Assembly: GCF_048569485.1 (NCBI RefSeq)
Contig: NC_134355.1
Coordinates: 660,538,215-660,602,214 of the forward strand
Direction of reading: 5' to 3'
DNA from: Anomaloglossus baeobatrachus
Lineage: Eukaryota; Chordata; Amphibia; Anura; Aromobatidae
DNA length: 64,000 bases
Part shown: positions 42,226 through 53,600 of the stretch, one piece after another
Layout: every line of letters starts with the position of its first letter
Position numbering within the stretch: position 1 is the stretch's first letter
The notes under the pieces: generated by a model
The model's database searches: none
Told to the model about the DNA's origin: nothing
The model's input: only the letters and a program-made list of their open reading frames with translations
Position numbers and translations under genes: made by a program

Positions 42226-42965
42226 ACTACTGAACCAGACTAAGGGACCATTTTAAACGCTTAGGAAGTCTTTACAGGTGTTTTTTTTTGTAATTTTCTG
42301 AGATAATGACTTTTGGATTTTCATTGGCTGTAAGCCATAATCATCAACATTAACAGAAATAAACACGTGAAATTGATCCCTCTGTGTGTAATGACTCTAT
42401 ATAATATATACTTTAATAAACACGTGAAATAGATCCCTCTATGTGTATTAACTCTATATAATATACTAGAAGGTGGCCCGATTCTACGCATCGGGTATTC
42501 TAGAATTTACGTATTGTGTAGTTAATGTATGATTTTTGTTATATATATATATATATATATATATAGATGTTGTTGTCTGTAGTTACCAAGTGTTTGTGTA
42601 GGGGCTGTAAATGTTCTGGGTCTTGTTTGGGTGTGGTGGGGGGTGAGAGCGGGGTTGTTTGTGTGTTGCGTGTGTTGCGTTATTTGTGGAGTGCTGTGTG
42701 TCTGTAGCATTGTGTGTGTGTGTTGCGCGGTTTGTGTGGGTGTGGGGTGTGTGTGTTTTGGGGGGAGGTATGTTTTGTGCAATGTGTGTGTTGTGCGGTA
42801 TGTGCGTGTATTTGTGTGTGCCGTGGTGTTTGTGTGTTGGGTGTTGTGTGTGTGCGACGTTGTCTGTGTGTGTGGGTGTCTGTGTAGGTCAGTGTTTGTG
42901 GTTCCCAGTGTGTGTGTGGTGTGTTGTGCAGTGTGTGTGTGTGTGTGTTTTGGAGTGAGGTGTGC

Positions 42966-43830
42966 ACCCCCCATCGTGCTCCATCCCCCATGCTGTGCAC
43001 CCCCCATCGTGCTCCATCCCCCATGCTGTGCACCCCTCATTGTGCTCCAAACCCCATGCTGCGCACCCCCCATCGTGCTCCATCCCCCATGCTGCGCACC
43101 CCTCATTGTGCTCCATCCCCCATGCTGTGCACCCCCCATCGTGCTCCATCCCCACTCCCAAACGTGCTCCTTCCCCCATGCTGTGCACTCCCCATCATGC
43201 TCCATCCCCCATGCTGCGCACTCCCCATCGTGCTCCATCCCCCATGCTGCGCACTCCCCATTGTGCTCCATCCCCCATGCTGCGCACTCCCAAACGTGCT
43301 CCATCCCCCATGCTGCGCACCCCCCATCGTGCTCCATCCCCCATGCTGCGCACCCCCCATCATGCTCCATCCCCCATGCTGTGCACTCCCCATTGTGCTC
43401 CATCCCCCATGCTGCGCATTCCCCATCGTGCTCCATCCCCCATGCAGCACACTCCCCAACGTGCTCCATCCCCCATGCTGCGCACTCTCCATTGTGCTCC
43501 ATCCCCCATGCTGCGCACCCCCCATCGTGCTCCATCCCCCATGCTGTGCACTCCCCATCGTGCTCCATCCCCCATGCTGCGCACCCCCCATCGTGCTCCA
43601 TCCTCCATGCTGCGCACCCCCCATGGTGCTCCATCCCCCATGCTGCACACCCCCCATCGTGCTCCATCCCCCATGCTGCGCACCCCCCCATCGTGCTCCA
43701 TCCCCCATGCTGCGCACTCCCCATCGTCCTCCATCCCCCATGCTGCGCACTCCCCATCGTGCTCCATCCCCCATGCTGCGCACTCCCCATCGTGCTCCAT
43801 CCCCCATGCTGTGCACCCCCCCATCGTGCT
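42966..43830. repeat. 33-bp minisatellite, about 26 copies
   Basis: Same unit as at 18597-19013 (CATCGTGCTCCATCCCCCAT GCTGCGCACCCC), with variants such as CAAACGTGCTCC. It is stop-free in several frames, producing spurious long reading frames on both strands. Confidence 0.93.
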
Positions 43831-44568
43831 TTACAGTCACACATCAGACAGTATACACGCACACATCTGATCGCATACACTCACACACACACCCCACTTC
43901 TCCCTGTGCCCACCGGTGGGCGGTCCCAGCAGCTGTGCTGCACGCCGTGCTCCTCTGCCGACACTCACAGATCCGATCGCATACACTCACACACACACAC
44001 ATACACACACACACACACACACTGACGATATCGCACATACGCGCGGCGCTCACACAATCACAACATCCGGAGATACCACATGCTTCCGGCCATGTGATCC
44101 TCCGGCAGGTCCTGGAAGGTCACTGCACAGTATCGCCGCCGAGAAGCAAGCGATATCACGGGATGTTGTGAGTATGTGGATGCGATCTGATGTGTGTGTG
44201 AGGTGTGTGTGTGAGAGTGAGTGTGATCTGATGTGTGTGTGTCTGTTCTCACATGCGAGTCGGGTCTCCGTATCAGATCGTGGAATGCGTGCAGGGGGCG
44301 GGGCCAGAGCGAGCGTGCAATGCGTGAGGGGGGCGAGGCATGGCCGAGTTGCCAATGCGTGCAGGGGGCCGGGGCGAAAGGCCAATCCGTGTGGGGGGCG
44401 AAGCCTGGGCGAGCGGCCAATCCATGCGGGGGCGGAGCCGAGGCGAACGGCCAATCCGTGCGGGGGGGTGGAGGCGAGCGAGCGGCCAATCCGCTGTTTG
44501 TCACCGTAAGGACACAATTTTGGAGCAAGACAGACAGACAGACAGAATAAGGCAATTATATATATAGA
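43831..44568. other. Helitron 5' internal region
   Basis: CA-rich runs (43980-44022) and a GC-rich part with repeated GCGGCCAATCCGTGCGGGGG-like units (44330-44490), ending in (GACA)n and CAATTATATATATAGA. The GCGGCCAATCC units recur in the other Helitron (19280-19330). No gene. Confidence 0.6.
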
Positions 44569-44676
44569 TAGGAATAGATCCCTCAGTGTGTAATGACTCT
44601 ATATAATATATAGGAATAGATCCCTCTGTGTGGAATGACTCTATAATATATAGGAATAGATCCCTCTGTGTGTAAT

Positions 44677-45166
44677 TGTTATGGACAAGATTATGAACTA
44701 TTATGAGTATTTAGAGTTATATGAATATATCCAAAAAACAGGATTTAAGATAGTGCTTAAACTGTGTACCACACCTATATTTGCATTCAGACATCATAAG
44801 ACTCATCAGACAGACTGGACTTTCATGTGACAAGTGAATCATGCTGACATAGCTTAACATAAATGAGGAAATACATTGTACATTACAGTATACTGTATAT
44901 CACAGAATAAGCTATTTTACGGGTTGCCCAGTAGGAGACGTGTTACGTATTATTGGCTCCTAGGCAACTGATTTCTTTTAAATGCATGTGGACTTCCGTA
45001 ATTAAACTAGTCATATTTTCTATGCAGATCCGTGTACATTTCTCTGGTCTGTATGGAAGAATAGTATGCATGCTACTAACAAATGACTCATGATTTGGAT
45101 GCAGACGGGGTTAAGGTAGATGCATAATTTCGATTGCATCACTGTAAGTTTATGGTCGCCTTAACA
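44677..45166 (+). repeat. 5' LTR of the retrovirus-like fossil
   Basis: Starts TGTTATGGACAAG, ends CGCCTTAACA. 490 bp, the same length as the 3' LTR. It sits in the 42-bp Tc1 satellite. Confidence 0.93.
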
Positions 45167-47539
45167 GATGGCGCCCGAACATACCTTAGCCTTAGAACGG
45201 AACTTCTGGATGACAGACGGTCATGCTAACACCTTGATTCAAAAAGGCAACTACGTGAGAGGGGATAATGCGCATCTCCAGGAGAATGTTTCTCTTATCT
45301 CACCTCGCAGACCTCAACCATGTACCTGCATTTCGAAAGGGGGAGTTGGGCTGTCCCAGTCTAGACACCTAATGATGACTGCCATCTTGAATGAGATAAA
45401 CGTCCTAAGTGAACCCACCTGGTCATTTTTTATCTTAAGCCGTCTGCATAATGTTAAATGTAATGTGTTTTGTATTTTTGTCTGTCTTGTGGAAAAAGCA
45501 GAAGTTCCAAGTTTCGTTTTCCTTGAGTTAGCGTTTGAGGAAAATGAGGAAGTTGTTATATACACCTGCATGGTATATTTTGTTTTTATTGTTATGTCAA
45601 TCAATGTGTTGGTTCATTAGTTTGACTGTCTGGAAGACGGAAAAGAATATAGCAGACCTGTTTGTGGAAAACAGGAAGTTCTGTGCTCCGCTGGTGTTAG
45701 AGCAAAAATGAGGAACTGTTCACGGTATAATTGCAGTTGTTTCTTTCAGTGAAGAGGAAAAAAAAAGGAAATTTGTACTTTGTAGGATTTATTTTGTGTG
45801 GCAGAAGGTATACTGCCATATACACCTATGTGAGACATGTTTGATCGATAATTGATAAGGTCTGAGGGTCCAGGTACAGAGTTATGGTAAGAGCTCTGAC
45901 TGTATCCTGGTACGTCTCCCACAGAGAGGAGACGGTAAGTGGGATTTTCTTCGGTTTCTGCCAGCACAAAGTTATGGTGAGTGCCTTGATAGTGCCTTGA
46001 GAGCCCTGACTGTATCTGGTGGAATATAATGTGTTCTTCGCGAGCCTAGGTAGAAGGAACATTAGAGAGAATCCTTAACCTTGGCCTTAATTAAAGTTAT
46101 TGAGTCTTGGATGGACCATCCTCTTGAGGAGTATGTAGTGTGAACAGATTTTACTAGTACTTGAGATATCAACAACAGCTGGCGTATAGTGAGGGTGAGT
46201 GTAATTTCTTTCCACCCACGTGACATTGGTTTGACATGTGCTCTAGTTCTTCCTGGAACTGGTAGATGAACCTGTTGTGTTATTCTTGGTCAAATTAGAC
46301 CAGCAAGATTAAGATGAAGGGATCTGTAAGTGACAGAAGGTGAGACGCATGTTGAAAAAGAAAATGGAGAATTCTCCCAAGGGGGAGATTAGATGAGAAT
46401 TGATTGAAGGTACAGGATGTTATATTGAACGTCAATGAAAGTGAAAGTATTGAGATGGTTTGAAGAAATGTAATTCTGAATCTAGTAACTACACTATGTG
46501 TATTTTACCTGTCTGTGAAAATGGTTTCTCCAGGCCCATTATTAGAAGCAACGCCCTCCACCCTATAAGCTATCCCATAGGTTGGACTTGTGTACTGTCT
46601 GTGGAGCACTGTGTCCACGTAAGCCCACCCCATTATTTCCTGTGCTGAATGTAGATTTCTTTCTGTCACTCTGTGTTTTGCTCAGCCCTGGGGTGGGGTA
46701 TGGTATGGGGATATTATGTCAGGGTCTGACAGGAGATAGGGATATGCTGGAGGCTCGGCCCTGACCACAATTAGGTCTACCGTCGAGATGAGGGAGAGCG
46801 CAGAGTCCCTAGTCACAGTGTCAGCACAGAGGTCCCTATATAATCTCTATTCCCAGTGAAAGATTGAATACCTCCTGAATCTAGATGGCACAACTCATGT
46901 CCCTCCCTCCCAGGCCTCTTCAGACGCCATTTTTGGCCAACACCTACTTCCTCTTTTAGCGGCCATTTTATCCCAGTCACTACATAGTTCCTCTTTTGAC
47001 GCCATTTTAGTCTAGCCGACACCCAGTTCCTTATTTTTTTTTCAGCCGCCATCTGAGGACCCAAAGCCATTGCTCTGTTTATTGCTGATTCAGCAGAGGC
47101 TGCAGAGGAGGGACCTGAAATCCACACTACATTTTTGGTCATATATGCAGTTGTGCCCCATTGTGTTCCCACTAATGAACCTTAGCAGAAGACAATGCTG
47201 ATAGTCCTGTGGAAACGTTTTCCCTTCACTTTTGCATATTTGTTTTTGCTGTACCTAGTTTACAATTTATTAGACCATATCAATAGACTGCTCACTATTA
47301 GTCCTGATGGACAGTGAATATTTTTCTGCCTATGGCAGTTGCTACTTAGCCTAGTTTTCAGATAATCTCGCTTGTATGTTATCCTGCCTGGTATATTGCA
47401 CAAAAGTTCCCTGATGTAGTGGGTGGAGGATCGTGTAGTCCTAAGGGAATTTTGATCATCGGGAGTTGGCATATATTAGGGTTTTTGTTGGCAGCACCCA
47501 GTGATCCTTTGTGTCTTAGTTAGCAGGGTCTGTCAGGAG
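45167..47539 (+). other. Retrovirus-like fossil, 5' internal region
   Basis: After the primer-binding site there is a leader with repeated GTTATGGTRAGWGCYYTGA blocks (45875-46015). There is no recognisable gag. A segment at 46718-46830 (GATATGCTGGAGGCTCGGCC) recurs at 54358-54470. The end GTCAGGAG (47532-47539) is the left target duplication of the nested hAT. Confidence 0.5.
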
Positions 47540-48231
47540 TAGAGATGAGCGAACCGTTCGCGGTTCGGCTCGAGGTCGGTTCGCCGAACGGGGGTCCCGT
47601 TCGAGTTCGGTTCGTCGAACGTTCGACGAACCGAACTAGAACCAATAGGCTATAATGGGAGGCAATCACAAACACATAAAAATGCATGATAAATGTACAC
47701 AAACAGTTAATAAACATTGCCATAACACTTACCGGTCCTCGTGATCCCTTCTGCACTCTGTCTCCTGCCGCTATTCCATCCGATGATCGCTGAATCCTCC
47801 CGTGACCGGCACTGCCAGCAGAGATGCAGGACCTGTCGTGACGTCAAAATAGCCATGTGACCAGTCACGTGGCTATTATCTCATTGGCTACAGACTGGTC
47901 ACATGACTATGACGCGTCATGTAGGACCTGCGAGTGCATCTCTCCGGTACACGGTGCACATATGTGTATCGCCGTGTACCGGCGACATGCTCTAGCACAC
48001 GGTCGACTCCCAGTTCCGTTAGGGACCGGCTGACACAGCCGGTCATTAACGGAGATCACCGTTGCCATAGCAACGCAGTTAGCGGTGACGCCACCGCTAA
48101 CCGCAGCTCCGAGAGCACCGTTGCTATGGTAACGCGTCTGTCAGCGTTACCGCTGTTACCGCTGACAGCCAGCACTGATCACTCACGGAGTGAAGGCTGC
48201 ACGCTGCTTCCCGATTGTAGTGAGGATTGTA

Positions 48232-48410
48232 GTGAGGATGAGGTTCCCCAGCCCCAAGTGATGGGCTGGTGAACCTCATCCTCACTACAATCGTCACTAC
48301 TACTACACTAGTGAGGATTGTACTGAGGATGAGGTTCCCCAGCCCCAAGTGATGGGCTGGTGAACCTCATCCTCACTACAATCGTCACTACTACTACACT
48401 AGAAACAAAG
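48232..48410. repeat. Tandem pair of hairpin units
   Basis: Two copies of GAGGATGAGGTTCCCCAGCC ... GGCTGGTGAACCTCATCCTC, each a hairpin around CAAGTGAT, joined by CACTACTACTACACTAG. Confidence 0.88.
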
Positions 48411-48663
48411 AAGACAGAAGAGCAGGATCGTGGAGGGCTGACAGGGGGTAATAAAGATGGAGTCTCTAATGTGTCTGTGTATTTATTTCTATTAAAGTAT
48501 TTTTTCTCTGTGTGGTGTCTTTTTTTTAACCCTTTATTGGAGATTCTTAATGGCCGGGTCAAACGTGCCTGACATTAAGAATCTCTGGCTTAATACTGGC
48601 TAGTAAAACAAAGCCAGTATTAACTCATGATTACCCAACAAGCCACCCGGCTCCAGGGCTGTT

Positions 48664-49540
48664 GGAAGAGTTGGACACAGCGCCAGATGATGGCGCTTCT
48701 ATGAGAGCGCCATTTTCTGGGACGGCTGCGGACTGAAATCCGCAGCAGAGGCGCCCAGAAACCTCGGGCTAACCTGTGCTGCGGATTCCAATCCCCAGCT
48801 GCCTAGTTGTACCCGGCTGGACACAAAAATGGGGCGAAGCCCACGTCATTTGTTTTTTAATTATTTCATGAAATAAGTGAAATAATTAAAAAAAAATGGG
48901 CTTCCCTATATTTTTGGTTCCCAGCCGGGTACAAATAGGCAACTGAGGGTTGGAGGCAGCCCGTGGCTGCCTGCTGTACCTGGCTAGCATACAAAAATAT
49001 GGCGAAGCCCACGTCATTTTTTTGGTGGGCAAAAAACTTCTGCATACAGTCCTGGATGGAGTATGCTGAGCCTTGTAGTTCTGCAGCTGCTGTCTGCTCT
49101 TCTCCATACAGACAGACAGCAGCTGCAGAACTACAAGGCTCAGCATACTCCATCCAGGACTGTATGCAGAAGTTTTTTGCCCCCTGAAAAAATTATGTGG
49201 GCTTCGCCATATTCTTGTATGCTAGCCAGGTACAGCAGGCAGGTACGGCTGCCCCCAACCCCCAGTTGCCTATTTGTACCCGGCTGGGAACCAAAAATAA
49301 AGGGAAGCCCTTTTTTTATTATTTCATGAATTTCATGAAATAATTAGAAAACAAATGACGTAGGCTTCGCCCCATTTTTGTGTCCAGCCAGGTACAACTA
49401 GGCAGCTGGGGATTGGAATCCGCAGCACAGGTTGGCCTGAGCTTTCTGGGCCCCACTGCTGCGAATCGCAGTCTGCAGCCGCCTCAGAAAATGGCACTTT
49501 CATAGAAGCGCCATCTTCTGGTGCTGTATCCAACTCTTCC
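48664..49540. repeat. 877-bp fold-back with a near-perfect 70-bp core
   Basis: The outer arms start GGAAGAGTTGGACACAGC and end GTATCCAACTCTTCC, and are imperfect over about 360 bp. The inner arms 49027-49096 and 49113-49182 are perfect or nearly so (GGGCAAAAAACTTCTGCATA ... TATGCAGAAGTTTTTTGCCC) around a 16-bp loop. No coding sequence. Confidence 0.9.
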
Positions 49541-49997
49541 AGCACCTGCCTGCTATACCTGGCTAGCATACAAAAATATGGCGAAGCTCACGTCCTTTTT
49601 TTTGTAGTTTTTTGGCAAAAAAAATAAAAAATGCTTCCCTGGATTTTCCATTGCCAGTGAAGGTAACACCAAGCAGTGGGGGTTAGCAGCCAGTAGCTGC
49701 TTGGATTACCCTTAGCTAGCAATACAAAAAATGCAGCGGGAGCCCATATATATTTTTTTTAATTATTTATTTAAATAACTAAAAATAAAATGGGCTTCCC
49801 TGTATTTTGATTGCTGGACATCACAGTGCTGTAAAAATAAATCTTTAAAAAAATGACATAGCGCTCCGCTGTATTTTTGATTCTCAGCAGATAAAGCAGA
49901 CAGCTATGGGTTGCCACCCCCATCTGCCTGCCGTTACCTTGGTTGCCAATCAAAATACAGGGAAGCCCATTAATTTTTTCTATTTAAAAAATAGTTA

Positions 49998-50600
49998 AAA
50001 AAAAAAATGACGTTGGGTCCCCCCATTTTTGATAGCCAGCTAGGGTAAAGCAGACGGCTGTAGCCTGAAAACTACAGCTGGCAGCTTTACCGTGGTTGGG
50101 GATCCAATGTGGAGGTCCCCTCAGGCTCTTTTTTATAATTATTTTATAAATATTAATAATTACACAATAAAAGTAGGGTCCCCCCCAAATTGGATCACCA
50201 GCCAAGGTAAAGCGGACAGCTGTGGTCTGGTATTCTCAGGGTGGGAAGGTCCATAGTTATTGGGCCTTCACAGCCTAAAAATAGCAGGCCGCAGGCACCC
50301 CAGACGTGGCGCATCCACTAGATGCGCCAATCCTGGCGCTTCACCCCAGCTCATCCCGTGCCCTGGTGCAGTGGCAAACGGGGTAATAAATCGGGTTGAT
50401 ACTAGCTGTAAAGTCACCTGAGATCAAGCCCAGCAGTTTGTGATGTCATGGCATCTATTAGATACCCAACATCATAAACTGTCAGTACTAACAAAAAAAA
50501 AAAAAATCGACAAAAGAAATTTATTTGAAAAAACAGTCCCCAAAACATTTCCTCTTTCACCAATTTATTGTAAGAAAAAAAATAAAGGGGTCCCACGACG
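49998..50600. repeat. Direct repeat, left copy (partner 52985-53600)
   Basis: Shared blocks include AGCCAGCTAGGGTAAAGCAG, AAATAGCAGGCCGC, AGATGCGCCAATCCTGG and GGGGTAATA. The two copies flank the PLE relic and minisatellite. Confidence 0.82.
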
Positions 50601-50869
50601 ACTCTGGACCGTCTAGAATATGGGGGGGAGACACTCAGGGAACGTATCCCCCATTTTCTAGGAGTGCGGACCCTTCATGTGAGGAGTGTGGGTGCAATGA
50701 ATCTGCACTCACTCTCCCCGGGTCCACAGCAGCAGAGTCCATGTCGTAATGGTTGCTACCAAAGCTGCAATGCCCTGCTCATGAGGTAAGGGCATGCCTA
50801 ATCAGGAGAACTACTGTAGAGGAAGCTCTGCTCACTGGTATATAGGTGCTCAGAGGTAATAATAGATAA

Positions 50870-51300
50870 AATTAGTGAGTAACCTCGGCACTCTAAATCT
50901 CCCAGACTAAGTCAGTAAGTCACAACGGATAGTAATGCAAAATCACTCTTTATTGGTCCGTATTAAGAAAAAAAAATTTTCATAAGCATATATGTTTTTG
51001 TCCAAAACAAGTTACAAATGACGTTTCGGCCTCAGCCTTCGTCAGATTGGACTTATCTGCTTGTAATCATGAAAAATGACAATAATCAGTATCACATAAG
51101 AGTGAGAGAACAATAACATAAACTCGAACAATGTAGAGGTACAATTGGGATGCAGCAAAAAAATTGCAACACAGCAAGAAATGAAACACATGATACAAAT
51201 GTCATAATACAGTACAAGGACAATATAGTAATGACAAATATGGGGTCAGAGTAGGCTTAGATAGCTCTGGTACGAAAGAGATGTCAATCATAAAGTAACA
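50870..51300 (-). mobile_element. PLE terminal relic inside the hAT
   Basis: On the minus strand it holds CTGACGA, AGGCTGAGGCC, GAAACGTC (51045-51020), then AATAAAGAGTG (near 50955). That is the arrangement of a PLE end with a hammerhead core. No coding part. Confidence 0.55.
51020..51045 (-). ncRNA. Hammerhead-ribozyme-like core
   Basis: CTGACGA, a short GGC/GCC stem, then GAAAC and GTC: all invariant positions of a hammerhead core are present. Outer stems are not verified. Confidence 0.45.
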
Positions 51301-51367
51301 TGTGCAGTAGGTGTAGCGCTACAGTATGCATGGCAGAGCTAATGGGTAGACTGACCATAGAAAAAGA

Positions 51368-52940
51368 ACGGAGAAAAAGTGGAGAAAAAGTGGAGAAAAA
51401 GTGGAGAAAAAAATGGAGAAAAAGTGGAGAAAAAGTGGAGAAAAAATGGAGAAAAAGTGGAGAAAAAGTGGAGAAAAAGTGGAGAAAAAAATGGAGAAAA
51501 AGTGGAGAAAAAGTGGAGAAAAAAATGTAGAAAAAGTGGAGTAAAAATGGAGAAAAAGTGGAGAAAAAGTGGAGAAAAAGTGGAGAAAAAGTGGAGAAAA
51601 AATGGAGAAAAAGTGGAGAAAAAGTGGAGAAAAAAATGGAGAAAAAGTGGAGAAAAAGTGGAGAAAAAGTGGAGAAAAAATGGAGAAAAAGTGGAGAAAA
51701 AGTGGAGAAAAAGTGGAGAAAAAGTGGAGAAAAAAGTGGAGAAAAAGTGGAGAAAAAAATGGAGAAAAAGTGGAGAAAAAGTGGAGAAAAGTGGAGAAAA
51801 AGTGGAGAAAAAAATGGAGAAAAAGTGGAGAAAAAGTGGAGAAAAAGTGTAGAAAAAATGGAGAAAAAGTGGAGAAAAAGTGGAGAAAAAGTGTAGAAAA
51901 AATGGAGAAAAAGTGGAGAAAAAGTGGAGAAAAAAATGGAGAAAAAGTGGAGAAAAAGTGGAGAAAAAAATGGAGAAAAAGTGGAGAAAAAGTGGAGTAA
52001 AAATGGAGAAAAATTGGAGAAAAAGTGGAGAAAAAGTGGAGAAAAAGTGGAGAAAAAATGGAGAAAAAGTGGAGAAAAAGTGGAGAAAAAAATGGAGAAA
52101 AAGTGGAGAAAAAAATGGAGAAAAAGTGGAGAAAAAGTGGAGAAAAAGCGGAGAAAAAGTGGAGAAAAAGTGGAGAAAAAGTGGAGAAAAAGTGGAGAAA
52201 AAATGGATAAAAAGTGGAGAAAAAGTGGAGAAAAAAATGGAGAAAAAGTGGAGAAAAAGTGGAGAAAAAGTGGAGAAAAAGTGGAGAAAAAATGGAGAAA
52301 AAGTGGAGAAAAAAATGGAGAAAAAGTGGAGAAAAAGTGGAGTAAAAATGGAGAAAAAGTGGAGAAAAAGTGGAGAAAAAGTGGAGAAAAAAATGGAGAA
52401 AAAGTGGAGAAAAAGTGGAGAAAAAAATGGAGAAAAAGTGGAGAAAAAGTGGAGAAAAAGTGGAGAAAAAGTGGAGAAAAAATGGAGAAAAAGTGGAGAA
52501 AAAGTGGAGAAAAAAATGAAGAAAAAGTGGAGAAAAAGTGGAGTAAAAATGGAGAAAAAGTGGAGAAAAAGTGGAGAAAAAGTGGAGAAAAAAATGGAGA
52601 AAAAGTGGAGAAAAAGTGGAGAAAAAGTGGAGAAAAAGTGGAGAAAAAAATGGAGAAAAAGTGGAGAAAAAGTGGAGAAAAAGTGGAGAAAAAAATGTGG
52701 AAAAAGTGGAGTAAAAGTGGAGTAAAAGTGGAGAAAAAGTGGAGAAAAAGTGGAGAAAAAAGTGGAGAAAAAGTGGAGAAAAAGTGGAGAAAAAGTGGAG
52801 AAAAAGTGGAGAGAAAGTGGAGAAAAAAATGGAGAAAAAGTGGAGAAAAAGCGGAGTAAAAATGGAGAAAAAGTGGAGAAAAAGTGGAGAAAAAAATGAA
52901 GAAAAAATGGAGAAAAAGTGGAGAAAAAGTGGAGCACCCT
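51368..52940. repeat. 11-bp minisatellite (GTGGAGAAAAA)n, about 140 copies
   Basis: Units GTGGAGAAAAA and ATGGAGAAAAA, with 10-13-bp length variants, run for about 1.57 kb. The unit has no stop in most frames on either strand. Lys/Glu/Trp-rich frames on plus and Phe/Ser/Leu-rich frames on minus (over 500 codons) are therefore artefacts. Confidence 0.96.
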
Positions 52941-52984
52941 TTGGTGCCTTTCATGTGGCACTAAGGGGTGCTTAGCTTTGTAGT

Positions 52985-53600
52985 TAGCCAAAAAAATGAA
53001 AAAAAAAATGACGTAGGGTTCCCCCTAGTTTTGTAGCCAGCTAGGGTAAAGCAGACGGCTGCAGCCTGCAGACCACAGCTGGCAACCTCACCTTGGCTGG
53101 TAATCCAAAACTGAGGGCACCCCACGCTGTTATTTTAAATTAAATAAATAATTAAAAAAAAAACCACGTAGGGGTCCCCCAAAATTGGATCACCAGCCAA
53201 GGTAAAGCAGACAGCTGGGGCCTGATATTCCCAGACTAGGGAGGTCCATGGTTATTGGACTCTCCCCAGCCTAAAAATAGCAGGCCGCAGCCGCCCCAGA
53301 AGTGGCGCATCCATTAGATGCGCCAATCCTGGTGCTTCGCCCCAGCTCATCCCGCGCCCTGGTGCGGTGTCAAACGGGGTAATATATGGGGTTAATACCA
53401 GATGTGTAATGTCACCTGGCATCAAGCCCTGGGGTTGGTGAGGTCAGGCATCTATCAGATACCCGACATCACCAACCCAGTCAGTAATAAAAAAAATAGA
53501 CGACAAACACATTTTTATTTGAAAAAACACTCCCCAAAACATTCCCTCTTCAACCAATTTATTAGAATGAAAAACAAATCCAGGTCTGCTGTAATCCAAG
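52985..53600. repeat. Direct repeat, right copy (partner 49998-50600)
   Basis: Same order of blocks as the left copy, from AGCCAGCTAGGGTAAAGCAG to CCAATTTATTAGAATG. Same orientation. Confidence 0.82.

Larger units (their letters stand above)
42466..44568 (-). mobile_element. Non-autonomous Helitron, both ends intact
   Basis: On the minus strand it starts TCTATATATATAATTGCC after an A and ends with the hairpin CCCGAT-GCGTAGA-ATCGGG followed by CCACCTTCTAG, then T. A 5' TC, a 3' hairpin about 10 bp before CTAG, and insertion between A and T are the Helitron hallmarks. The host is the 42-bp satellite, and joining the flanks restores its unit exactly, so the ends are certain. It contains (AT)n, GT-rich sequence, a 33-bp minisatellite and GC-rich text. 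No Rep/helicase gene. Confidence 0.9.

Noticed and set aside
42522-44171. Long Pro/His/Met/Cys-rich frames around the second Helitron
   Set aside because: Produced by the stop-free 33-bp minisatellite and GT-rich runs. All frames and both strands are equally open, with no domain.
45168-45620. 150-codon frame after the primer-binding site as a possible gag
   Set aside because: No capsid-like or zinc-knuckle features. I cannot support it as a gene.
51284-52991. Reading frames of over 500 codons rich in Phe/Ser/Leu/His (minus) and Lys/Glu/Trp (plus)
   Set aside because: They are translations of the 11-bp GTGGAGAAAAA minisatellite, open on both strands in several frames at once.
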